A DNA stretch of 10,840 nt from Erysipelotrichaceae bacterium UBA3379 (GCA_002359025.1 DEPZ01000020.1:16382-27221), one strand, 5' to 3'. Positions 1-6,154 are shown, counted from the first letter of the stretch. Made by a program: numbers and translations. The notes: a model not told the origin generated them from the sequence alone.

Positions 1-23
1 ATATAACGAACGGTGGTGAAAGA

Positions 24-1118
24 ATGGATATAAATCTACAATTAGATGATCAATATTTTTTTAAGAATAAAGTGTTAATCATAGATGATTTAGAGATGAA
101 TAGAGTCATTCTTTCTCAAATATTTGAATCTGATTATGAAATCATTGAAGCTCAAGATGGATTAGATGGATTAGAAAAGATAAAATTATATGAAGATTCA
201 CTATGTGCTATACTTTTAGATGTTGTTATGCCTAAATTAGATGGTATGCAATTATTAGAAATACTTTATCAGAAAGGTATTGTTGATGATATTCCCGTTT
301 TTCTTATTACTGCTGAAAATAGTTATGAGATTATGGAAAAAGCATATTTTATGGGAGTTATGGATGTTATAGATAAACCTATTATTCCCTATGTTGTAGA
401 AAGACGTGTTGCATCAGTTATCGAATTATTCCAAGCACGTAGAAAATTAAGTCATACTGTAGAATTACAGAAATATGAAATTCAAAAACAAACACAAAAG
501 ATTGTGGATTTAAATATGGGAATGATAGAATCACTTGCAACTGCAATTGAGTTTAGAGATGGTGAGTCTGGTGAACATGTTAAAAGAATACATGATATTA
601 CAAAATATATGTTAGAACATACTGAATTTGGAAAGGGATTTACTGAAGAGGAAATTCAAGCTATTGCAACAGCATCTATAATGCATGACGTAGGCAAGAT
701 TGCTATACCTGATTATATATTAAATAAACCAGGGAAACTTACAAAAGAAGAATATGAAATTATGAAGACACATACTGTACAAGGAAGTGAATTATTACTA
801 AGAATTCCTCAGATGCATGATCATGATACATTTAAATATGCATATGATATCGCAAGACATCATCATGAAAGATATGATGGAAGAGGATATCCAGATGGTC
901 TCAAAGGTGATGAGATTAGTATTTGGGCACAAATTGTTTCATTAGCTGATGTCTATGATGCATTGGTTAGCAAACGTGTATATAAAAAAGCTTATGCTTT
1001 CGAAGAAGCAAAGATGATGATTGCTGAAAATAAATGTGGTGTCTTTAATCCTGCATTACTTGATAGCTTCTTCAAAGTAGAGAACAATCTACGTCAGTTT
1101 TATACTAAGAAAGGATGA
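24..1118 (+). CDS. Response regulator with HD-GYP domain, predicted cyclic-di-GMP phosphodiesterase
   Basis: This is a 364-residue cytoplasmic signalling protein. Residues about 15-135 form a CheY-like receiver: acidic pair D21-D22, phosphoacceptor D66 in LLDVVMPKLDG, T96, and K118 in DKP. A helical linker (about 137-168) leads into an HD-GYP domain with the HD pair H221-D222 (HDVGK), the HHERYDGRGYP block at 280-290 and a late metal-type D309 (SLADVYDAL). RpfG-type members of this family hydrolyse cyclic-di-GMP when the receiver is phosphorylated. All the key residues seen here are intact, so an active enzyme is likely, though this is inference. The ATG follows GGTGGTGAAAG at good spacing. 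The stop overlaps the following Hpt reading frame, so the two are co-transcribed. The first 23 bases probably belong to an upstream operon gene outside the window, where a sensor kinase would be expected. The receiver/HD-GYP assignment is very secure; the nucleotide specificity is not shown by sequence. Confidence 0.95.
   Translation: MDINLQLDDQYFFKNKVLIIDDLEMNRVILSQIFESDYEIIEAQDGLDGLEKIKLYEDSLCAILLDVVMPKLDGMQLLEILYQKGIVDDIPVFLITAENSYEIMEKAYFMGVMDVIDKPIIPYVVERRVASVIELFQARRKLSHTVELQKYEIQKQTQKIVDLNMGMIESLATAIEFRDGESGEHVKRIHDITKYMLEHTEFGKGFTEEEIQAIATASIMHDVGKIAIPDYILNKPGKLTKEEYEIMKTHTVQGSELLLRIPQMHDHDTFKYAYDIARHHHERYDGRGYPDGLKGDEISIWAQIVSLADVYDALVSKRVYKKAYAFEEAKMMIAENKCGVFNPALLDSFFKVENNLRQFYTKKG
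1110..1115 (+). promoter_or_regulatory. Ribosome binding site that decides the Hpt start
   Basis: AAAGGA lies 8 nt before the ATG at 1124. It directly abuts the earlier in-frame ATG at 1115, leaving that codon no usable spacing. This favours 1124 as the start, with the binding site inside the last codons of the upstream gene. Confidence 0.6.
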
Positions 1119-1123
1119 AAGTT

Positions 1124-1480
1124 ATGCAAGATAATGTAAAACAGGAATTAGAGGCATATGGTGTAAAGATAGATGAAGGTATTCAAAGATTTTCTGGTAG
1201 AGAAGATTTATATATGAAATTTCTTATGAAATTTGAATCAGATCCTAACTACCAACTCTTTCTAGAAGCATACAAGCAAGAAGATTATGAAAATGCTATA
1301 AAATATATACATACATTAAAAGGTGTCAGTGGGAATTTATCTCTTCATTCCTTATATGAATTATCTACTCAGATTAATAATTTATTGAAACAAAATCAAT
1401 TCGAACAAGTCAATAATCTTATACCAGAATTGATAAGTATTTATCAAAATATTATAAGTATTTTACAAAAGAACCAATAA
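1124..1480 (+). CDS. Stand-alone Hpt (histidine phosphotransfer) domain protein
   Basis: A small soluble protein of 118 residues from the ATG at 1124 (121 from 1115). Its core is the Hpt signature HTLKGVSGNLSL, with the phosphorylatable histidine at residue 63 and the conserved K-G three and four residues later. The rest is amphipathic helix, consistent with a four-helix bundle and no other domain. Hpt proteins shuttle phosphoryl groups between receiver domains. Its position directly behind the receiver/HD-GYP gene suggests that it exchanges phosphate with that receiver, perhaps between a hybrid kinase encoded upstream and the phosphodiesterase; this is inference from adjacency. The earlier ATG at 1115 would give a 4-base ATGA overlap, but ribosome-binding-site spacing is poor there. 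A terminator follows at once, with the stop codon in its loop. Confidence 0.88.
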   Translation: MQDNVKQELEAYGVKIDEGIQRFSGREDLYMKFLMKFESDPNYQLFLEAYKQEDYENAIKYIHTLKGVSGNLSLHSLYELSTQINNLLKQNQFEQVNNLIPELISIYQNIISILQKNQ

Positions 1481-1490
1481 GGTTCTTTTT
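1467..1490 (+). terminator. Intrinsic terminator of the HD-GYP/Hpt operon
   Basis: A perfect 9-bp stem, AAAAGAACC / GGTTCTTTT, has a 5-nt loop (AATAA, 1476-1480) and ends in a U tract. The stop codon TAA of the Hpt gene lies within the loop, so the hairpin overlaps the last codons. Confidence 0.85.
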
Positions 1491-1507
1491 AATAATTTGA
1501 AAATATA

Positions 1508-1536
1508 AAGACAATACAATCAATTATCTATATAAT
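1508..1536 (+). promoter_or_regulatory. Predicted SigA-type promoter of the HAD phosphatase gene
   Basis: A perfect TATAAT at 1531-1536 is preceded by AAGACA (1508-1513, 4 of 6 matches to TTGACA) with a 17-nt spacer. It would start RNA near 1543 and give a leader of about 36 nt to the gene at 1579. The upstream operon is closed by a terminator, so a promoter is expected here. The region is AT-rich, so chance matches are possible. Confidence 0.55.
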
Positions 1537-1578
1537 AAACATGAAATATGTAAATGATTTAAAGAAAGGATAAAATAA

Positions 1579-2415
1579 ATGAGTAAAGCAATATTTATAG
1601 ATGTAGATGGTACACTAGTAGATAGAGAAGGAAATATATCTTTAAAAGTAAAAGATGCATTAAAACAATTAAAAGAAAATGGACATTATGTTTTTGTTTG
1701 TACTGGTAGAAATAGAAGAGGAATTGATGATTTAATTGAATATTTTGATGGTGCTATATGTAGTGCTGGAGGATATATAGAATATCATAATAAAGTCATC
1801 TATCAAAAGTTTATGAGCAAAGAAGACATAAAAGAAGCAAGAGGGATTTTTGATCAAAATCATATCTTATATAACTTAGAATCTACAGAAATGACATTTC
1901 AAGCAGATGGTTTAGATAAACTATTTGTTGCAGGAAATATAGATGAAGAAAATATGAATTCAGAAATGCGTAGACTGATAGCTGAACATAATCAAAGATT
2001 TAATGCTCATTCACTACAAGAATATGAACAAAATCCTATTGGTATTTATAAGATGTGTTTTATTGCTTATCATCAAGAAGATTTAACAGAACCACAAAAG
2101 CTTTTATCTTATAAATATAATTTTATTATTCATGAAATGTTCTCTACAGACGTTATCAATGGAGAAATCATTAAAAAAGATACAACCAAAGCAACTGCTA
2201 TTGAACACATTATTAATGAATTAGGTGTAAGTCAAGAAGATACAATCTGTTTTGGTGATAGTATGAATGATTATGAAATGATAAAGTTCTGTCATCATGG
2301 TGTCGTTATGGCTAATGGATCTCAAGAGTTAAAACAGTATGCAGATAGTATCTGTGAAAGTGTAGATGATGATGGTATATATCATGAATTAAAAAGATTA
2401 AATCTATGTAAATAA
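1579..2415 (+). CDS. Cof-type HAD-superfamily phosphatase
   Basis: A 278-residue cytoplasmic hydrolase of the usual length for the Cof/HAD-IIB group. Motif I is DVDGT (nucleophile D8 and acid/base D10), motif II has T42 (CTGR), motif III has K204 (TKATAI) and motif IV is GDSMND with D227 and D231. A C2-type cap domain occupies about residues 80-195. The family dephosphorylates sugar phosphates, pyridoxal phosphate, flavin phosphates and similar small substrates; the substrate cannot be read from this sequence. The ATG is preceded by AGAAAGGA at suitable spacing. The gene is monocistronic, with its own promoter and a shared terminator at its stop codon, so its neighbours give no clue to the pathway. 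Confidence 0.93.
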   Translation: MSKAIFIDVDGTLVDREGNISLKVKDALKQLKENGHYVFVCTGRNRRGIDDLIEYFDGAICSAGGYIEYHNKVIYQKFMSKEDIKEARGIFDQNHILYNLESTEMTFQADGLDKLFVAGNIDEENMNSEMRRLIAEHNQRFNAHSLQEYEQNPIGIYKMCFIAYHQEDLTEPQKLLSYKYNFIIHEMFSTDVINGEIIKKDTTKATAIEHIINELGVSQEDTICFGDSMNDYEMIKFCHHGVVMANGSQELKQYADSICESVDDDGIYHELKRLNLCK

Positions 2416-2445
2416 AAGAGTGATCCGTATAAAATCACTCTTTTA
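2413..2445. terminator. Bidirectional terminator shared by convergent genes
   Basis: A 12-bp perfect inverted repeat (TAAAAGAGTGAT / ATCACTCTTTTA) with a 9-nt loop carries U tracts in both directions. The left arm begins with the TAA stop of the HAD gene. The right arm contains the TGA stop (minus strand, 2435-2437) of the membrane-protein gene, so one 33-bp element serves both genes and overlaps both coding ends. Confidence 0.88.
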
Positions 2446-3631
2446 CTATACCTTTATATATATCGAAAGAACTTGTTATTAACAAGAATAAAAATCCTGT
2501 TTGAACAAAGAATATTGTATAATCTAGAAGACCATGAATAAGTACCATTACAACAAATGAGACAATTAAAGCAACCAAAGTCTTATCAATATGAGATTTC
2601 CATAAATAATAGACTCGCTTGAGATTATCAAATATATAAGGTATGATTGTTAAAATTCCAATAACCCCAAAACATAATAAAGGATCCAAATATACACTAT
2701 GTGCATGTTCTGTTGGATGACCATGATATGATTTATAGACATGATAATAAGTCATAGGTCCTTCACCAAACAAAGGATGTGCTATAATATTTTGTACAGC
2801 TACTTTCCATATGTTCGCACGTGTAAGAAAATAGGCAATAATATTATCTACACGAGGAAACTTTGATGGATTAAATAGAAAATAAATACCCGCAGCCACA
2901 CAACATCCAAATATAGATAAACAAGTCTTAAAATGTTTATCTAATATCAACATAATCAATATTCCTCCTGCTAAAGCAAACCAAGCTGTTCGACAAGCAG
3001 TTAAAACAAGTAAGAATAAATTTAATGCTATAGTTAAAACATAATATATAAATTGTTTATATTGTATTTTTATGTTTTCAATCCTTAATATTTTATAAAA
3101 TGCTATACATATAAAAAATTCAATCATCATAGCATAATAATTCGCATTAAAGAATACAGAATTTACTCTTTGTTTAGGACTATTAAATATAATAACTTCA
3201 AATTCATCAATATCTAATGAATTAAGTATACCCATATATTCTACTAATCCATATAATGCAGCTAATACTCCTAAAACAATAATAACGTTCATAATAAACT
3301 CAAATAATTCTTTTGTAATATGCACTCTATAATACAATGTAAAAGATAAAATAATTAATATACCTATACTACATACTGCACCTAAATAATTCCTATATAA
3401 TAAAGAGACAATGAAAGCTAATGCACAAAAATATAAAATAAAACGACTTTGAGGTATATCTTTATATGCTTGTTGTATTTCACCTTTCATTAATAATCTT
3501 ATTGTTAAAAATGCGATAATAGCTCCACACATATAAAAAGGCAAAAACATTGATAAAACAGCAACAATGATATATCTTTGATTATGTGTGAAGTGTTGTT
3601 TCATATAATTGATACCAAAAATAGAAAACAC
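2435..3631 (-). CDS. O-antigen ligase / Wzy-like polytopic membrane protein
   Basis: About 398 residues with some ten to twelve hydrophobic segments. The features are those of the O-antigen ligase/polymerase family (Wzy_C, PF04932): RVNSVFFNANYYA at 156-167, CRTAWFALAGG at 213-223, an R-x-x-x-W segment at 271-275, a HPLFGEGP loop at 285-292 and a HAHS loop at 309-312 just before a membrane helix. In Gram-positives such proteins polymerise or ligate surface polysaccharide or glycopolymer units outside the membrane. No glycosyltransferases lie nearby, so the substrate is unknown. The start is unclear. The GTG at 3631 touches its own Shine-Dalgarno sequence, an in-frame ATT at 3622 has ideal spacing, and the first in-frame ATG (3604) is 26 nt from it. 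The true protein may therefore be 3 to 9 residues shorter. The 3' end sits in the shared terminator. Confidence 0.85.
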   Translation of the reverse strand: MFSIFGINYMKQHFTHNQRYIIVAVLSMFLPFYMCGAIIAFLTIRLLMKGEIQQAYKDIPQSRFILYFCALAFIVSLLYRNYLGAVCSIGILIILSFTLYYRVHITKELFEFIMNVIIVLGVLAALYGLVEYMGILNSLDIDEFEVIIFNSPKQRVNSVFFNANYYAMMIEFFICIAFYKILRIENIKIQYKQFIYYVLTIALNLFLLVLTACRTAWFALAGGILIMLILDKHFKTCLSIFGCCVAAGIYFLFNPSKFPRVDNIIAYFLTRANIWKVAVQNIIAHPLFGEGPMTYYHVYKSYHGHPTEHAHSVYLDPLLCFGVIGILTIIPYIFDNLKRVYYLWKSHIDKTLVALIVSFVVMVLIHGLLDYTIFFVQTGFLFLLITSSFDIYKGIVKE

Positions 3632-3636
3632 CTCCC
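3631..3636 (-). promoter_or_regulatory. Shine-Dalgarno sequence of the Wzy-like gene
   Basis: On the minus strand this reads GGGAGG, the only strong ribosome binding site ahead of the gene. Its last base is the first base of the GTG start candidate. An in-frame ATT at 3622-3620 is 8 nt downstream, which is ideal spacing. Confidence 0.6.
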
Positions 3637-3649
3637 AAAGTGCAACTCT

Positions 3650-3678
3650 ATTTTACAACATTTCATAATTTATGTATA
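3650..3678 (-). promoter_or_regulatory. Predicted promoter of the Wzy-like gene
   Basis: On the minus strand a -35-like TATACA (3678-3673) is separated by 17 nt from a -10-like TAAAAT (3655-3650). RNA would start near 3643, giving a leader of about 10 to 20 nt. The two elements lie on top of the -10 and -35 of the plus-strand promoter. Confidence 0.45.
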
Positions 3679-3680
3679 CT
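3652..3680 (+). promoter_or_regulatory. Predicted promoter of the methyltransferase/lipid-kinase operon
   Basis: TTTACA (3652-3657), a 17-nt spacer and TATACT (3675-3680), each 5 of 6 to the SigA consensus. RNA would start near 3687, which rules out an ATG at 3672 as the start of the next gene and fits the one at 3735. Confidence 0.65.
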
Positions 3681-3734
3681 ATAAAAAGTAAACATAACAA
3701 AAATGTAAGAAATTATCTAAAGAAAGAGGATAGT

Positions 3735-4670
3735 ATGTACAAGTATTTATATATATATAATTATTCACCCCATGAACAAGACTTATGTGAAATGGAATTT
3801 AGACAAATCTTTCATGAACCTATGAAATCTAAATATTATTTTTCTAATCAAGATTTTGATTATACACGAAGTGTATATATTAGAGGAAAACTGAATATTT
3901 TATATTCATCAAATCATATTGAAGATATTGTTTTTTCTCTCGAACAAGATCAATTGTGTTATTATGAATTTAAGGTGATTTATCTTAAAAATGAAATAAC
4001 ATCAATGAACTATAATGAATCATTAGAATGTTGTAAAAAACTTGCTTTACCTATAGCTGGTTCTGTAAATATGCAAAATCCTAAAGTTGTTTTTGCTGTA
4101 ACAAAAATACATGACTTATGGTATTTTGGAATTTATGAAGATACAATGATATGGAATCTTAGAATGAATAAGCCTCATTCCTATTCACATTCATTAAATA
4201 CAAGAGATGCAAGAACGATTGTGAATATTGCTGTAGGAAACGATTTAAACAAAAAAGTCGTTGATCCTTGTTGTGGTATAGGAACAGTTGTGTTGGAGGC
4301 TTTAAGTATGTCGATTGATATACACGGATTTGATATTAATCGTTATGTATCATATCAAGCAAGATTAAATCTAGAACATTTTGGATATGATCCCTTATTG
4401 ATTCAAAAAAGAGATATGTGTACTCTAGAAGAAGTATATGATGTTGTGATTATGGATATTCCTTATGGTGTTTACAGTCCATTTACTTATCAACAACAAT
4501 TAGAACTTTTAAAAGCAGCGAAACGTTTAGCACCAAGACTTTTACTTGTATCACATATTTCTATGAATCAGGAATTGATAGATTTAGGCTATCAGATTAT
4601 TGATCAAGCTACTATCATAAAAGGAAATTTTCAAAGATTTATGACGTTATGTGAGGAAGTGAAAAAATGA
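3735..4670 (+). CDS. TRM11-like SAM-dependent RNA methyltransferase
   Basis: A 311-residue protein from the ATG at 3735, chosen because AAAGAGGA (3723-3730) precedes it and the promoter lies further upstream. An in-frame ATG at 3672 falls inside the -10/-35 region. The C-terminal half is a Rossmann methyltransferase of the UPF0020/TRM11 type: VVDPCCGIGT at about 175-184 (SAM loop), acidic GFDINR near 199-203, and MDIPYG at 240-245, the D-P-P-Y-like catalytic motif used for exocyclic N methylation. The block HSYSHSLNTRDARTIVNIA is typical of Trm11/Trm14 relatives. The N-terminal 120 residues could be a degenerate THUMP-like RNA-binding region, with SVNMQNPKVVFAV (about 110-122) its best match; this is tentative. 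N2-guanine methylation of tRNA is the likely activity by family. The next gene starts within its stop codon. Confidence 0.82.
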   Translation: MYKYLYIYNYSPHEQDLCEMEFRQIFHEPMKSKYYFSNQDFDYTRSVYIRGKLNILYSSNHIEDIVFSLEQDQLCYYEFKVIYLKNEITSMNYNESLECCKKLALPIAGSVNMQNPKVVFAVTKIHDLWYFGIYEDTMIWNLRMNKPHSYSHSLNTRDARTIVNIAVGNDLNKKVVDPCCGIGTVVLEALSMSIDIHGFDINRYVSYQARLNLEHFGYDPLLIQKRDMCTLEEVYDVVIMDIPYGVYSPFTYQQQLELLKAAKRLAPRLLLVSHISMNQELIDLGYQIIDQATIIKGNFQRFMTLCEEVKK

Positions 4671-5521
4671 AACACTATTTTTTAATGAACCATACAAAAA
4701 AACATCATGATTTTGAAAAATATATTCATGAAATTATGCAAGATTATGATTATGAATTGGTCTATACAAATTCTATAAAAGACACACAAAAATATATTTT
4801 ACAATGTCACGAACCATCACGCTTTTATTCAGTAGGAGGAGATGGTACATTACATGGTGTGATTCAACACCTCGTAGGAACAAAACATGAACTTGTTTTG
4901 GTCCCTTTAGGTACTGGCAATGATTTTTGTCGAACTTTGACAAAAGAGACAAATCCACAAGTTCTTCTAAAAAAATCACTACAATGTTCACCACAAAAAA
5001 TAGACTGCATACAATTAAATGATTTCTATTATATTAATGCGGCTTGTTTTGGTGTAGACAGCGTTATTGCAAACCATGTGCATGATACACCTGATATACC
5101 TTTTGTCCCAGACTCTAAAAGTTATATTGTTTCCATTTTACAACATGTTTTTAAATATGGTTTTGACGAAGTCAAAATTATGAGTGGAAAAAAATGTTTA
5201 TATCATGGAAGAGTGACTTTATGTACTATTAACAATGGGAGATATTATGGTGGGGGTTTTCAGATTGCACCACAATCTATTATTGATGATGGTTATATGG
5301 ATTTATGTGTTGTAGATAAAGTGCCAAAATATAAAATCCCATATCTTGTTATGTATTTATTATCTTGTCAATTACATAGAAGAAAAGAAGTTCATACGTT
5401 TAAACTTAAAGAAGCTGATGTTATATGTCAACAAAGTTGTAATGTTGATGGAGAAGAAATAAAACAAAAAGCATATCATTTTAAGATATGCCCTGCATCT
5501 TTAAATATGATTATTTTTTAA
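4667..5521 (+). CDS. Diacylglycerol kinase family lipid kinase (DgkB/YegS type)
   Basis: A 284-residue protein with a DAGK catalytic domain: GGDGT at 57-61 (nucleotide-binding loop), LGTGNDF at 81-87, DDGYMDL at 207-213 and the late NVDGE at 259-263. The length and lack of membrane helices match soluble DgkB/BmrU-like enzymes that phosphorylate diacylglycerol at the membrane surface and return it to phosphatidic acid in lipid or lipoteichoic-acid turnover. The exact lipid is not evident. The start is an ATG in a 4-base ATGA overlap with the methyltransferase gene, with GAGG 10 nt upstream, so translation is probably coupled. The last 11 bases overlap the convergent small membrane-protein gene, and that gene's apparent terminator lies within codons near the C-terminus here. 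Confidence 0.93.
   Translation: MKHYFLMNHTKKHHDFEKYIHEIMQDYDYELVYTNSIKDTQKYILQCHEPSRFYSVGGDGTLHGVIQHLVGTKHELVLVPLGTGNDFCRTLTKETNPQVLLKKSLQCSPQKIDCIQLNDFYYINAACFGVDSVIANHVHDTPDIPFVPDSKSYIVSILQHVFKYGFDEVKIMSGKKCLYHGRVTLCTINNGRYYGGGFQIAPQSIIDDGYMDLCVVDKVPKYKIPYLVMYLLSCQLHRRKEVHTFKLKEADVICQQSCNVDGEEIKQKAYHFKICPASLNMIIF
5461..5491 (-). terminator. Intrinsic terminator of the minus-strand gene, inside the lipid kinase CDS
   Basis: Read on the minus strand, a perfect 7-bp stem (GCATATC / GATATGC, loop 5478-5484) is followed by TTTTTGTTTT. It lies about 20 bp beyond the stop of the minus-strand gene, within the coding sequence of the lipid kinase. In the plus direction it has no U tract. Confidence 0.75.
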
Positions 5522-5885
5522 GATGTTTTTCTTCTTGTCTTAATTGATCACCTAATTTATTGAGTTTTCTTCTTGCTTGTACCCTGTAAGCATAAATGAT
5601 GATTGCAATGATAATCAAAGCATAGATACATATTTGAGGAAGAAGTGCAATAGGTTCTGATATATTAAATATTCTTGCACAAAAAGCAATCCCCCAACAT
5701 ACAATGGACCAAGATAAATAAGCTATTTTTTCTAGCTTTAAGTAATCTGGTTTTAATTTAGGGTAAATAGATGCTTCTAAGGTGAATGGTAAATGTTTGA
5801 CTATGGTAAGGTAAATAACATACAACAATGATAGAAATCCTAAAGTAGGTGACAATGATATTAATATTTTAACAATATGAGGCAT
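5511..5885 (-). CDS. Small three-helix membrane protein, unknown function
   Basis: A 124-residue protein I do not recognise. Three hydrophobic segments (about 5-28, 54-72 and 82-101) are followed by a charged, lysine- and arginine-rich tail (about 102-124) that could be a short coiled helix in the cytoplasm. The start at 5885 is preceded 7 nt upstream by AAGGAGAG. A further in-frame ATG at 5909 would include the ribosome binding site in the coding sequence and is rejected. The gene is apparently monocistronic. Its 3' end overlaps the lipid kinase gene by 11 bp in convergent orientation, and its terminator lies inside that gene. Clean spacing, a strong ribosome binding site and a terminator support a real gene despite the lack of motifs. 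Confidence 0.78.
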   Translation of the reverse strand: MPHIVKILISLSPTLGFLSLLYVIYLTIVKHLPFTLEASIYPKLKPDYLKLEKIAYLSWSIVCWGIAFCARIFNISEPIALLPQICIYALIIIAIIIYAYRVQARRKLNKLGDQLRQEEKHLKK

Positions 5886-5907
5886 ATAAATTCTCTCCTT
5901 TTTGTAC

Positions 5908-5936
5908 ATTGTAACATAAATATGATATAGAATAAA
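5908..5936 (-). promoter_or_regulatory. Weak candidate promoter of the small membrane-protein gene
   Basis: On the minus strand, TACAAT (5913-5908) is preceded at 17 nt by TTTATT (5936-5931). The -10 is good and the -35 poor. It would yield a short leader running directly into the AAGGAGAG ribosome binding site. Confidence 0.4.
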
Positions 5937-5967
5937 ACAGAATATTTTTTATAAAATGATTTGAAAC

Positions 5968-6002
5968 GGACTATGTCAAGTGAATTGATATAGTTCATTT
6001 TT
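5968..6002 (+). terminator. Terminator-like hairpin beyond the convergent gene pair
   Basis: A 12-bp stem, GGACTATGTCAA / TTGATATAGTTC, with two G-U pairs and a 5-nt loop (GTGAA), is followed by ATTTTT. Only the plus direction has a U tract. The nearest plus-strand gene ends 447 bp upstream, so it may end read-through from the lipid kinase transcript. It could instead be a remnant of a mobile-element end. Confidence 0.6.
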
Positions 6003-6098
6003 GCTTTATAACAATTTCTAATTCTAAATTTATAAAAACTAAGAACAATATTCCTATCATAAATAAAGCTGTTTTGAGATTATTATAATTTATTTTAT

Positions 6099-6123
6099 AG
6101 CTACTCTCAATAGAGCAGTTTTT
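6099..6123 (+). terminator. Terminator-like hairpin upstream of the LytTR operon
   Basis: The stem AGCTACTCT / AGAGCAGTT (one A-C mismatch, one G-U pair) has a CAAT loop and runs into TTTTT (6119-6123). It lies about 30 bp upstream of the likely -35 element. It may be a second stop for upstream transcription or part of a leader if an earlier promoter exists. Confidence 0.5.
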
Positions 6124-6124
6124 G

Positions 6125-6154
6125 CATCTTATCAGTAGAAATAGGCAAGTTATC
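6125..6154 (+). promoter_or_regulatory. Candidate LytTR-type direct-repeat operator
   Basis: Two 9-mers, CATCTTATC (6125-6133) and CAAGTTATC (6146-6154), match at 7 of 9 positions and are separated by exactly 12 bp, a 21-bp period. LytTR regulators bind 9-bp direct repeats separated by about 12 bp upstream of -35 elements, and this repeat ends just before the predicted promoter of a LytTR gene. The match to known LytTR half-sites is only partial (AGTTA in the second copy). Confidence 0.4.

Noticed and set aside
1..19. Possible 3' end of an upstream gene (frame reading YNERW then stop at 17-19)
   Set aside because: Only five codons are visible and a second frame also stops at 4-6, so no gene can be supported, although an upstream operon member is likely.
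3672..3734. In-frame ATG at 3672 as the methyltransferase start (21 extra residues)
   Set aside because: It lies between the predicted -35 and -10 elements, has no ribosome binding site, and the ATG at 3735 has AAAGAGGA at good spacing.
4773..4994. Minus-strand ORF of 73 codons
   Set aside because: It lies entirely opposite the lipid kinase gene, with no ribosome binding site or recognisable motif.
5518..5543. TTAAGA / TCTTAA inverted repeat as the lipid kinase terminator
   Set aside because: The stem is only 6 bp with a 14-nt loop and no U tract follows.
6061..6123. Stretch reminiscent of a type II CRISPR repeat (GTTTTGAGA ... ACTCTCAA)
   Set aside because: It occurs once, there is no spacer array and no cas gene in the window. 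The similarity is explained by AT-rich inverted repeats.
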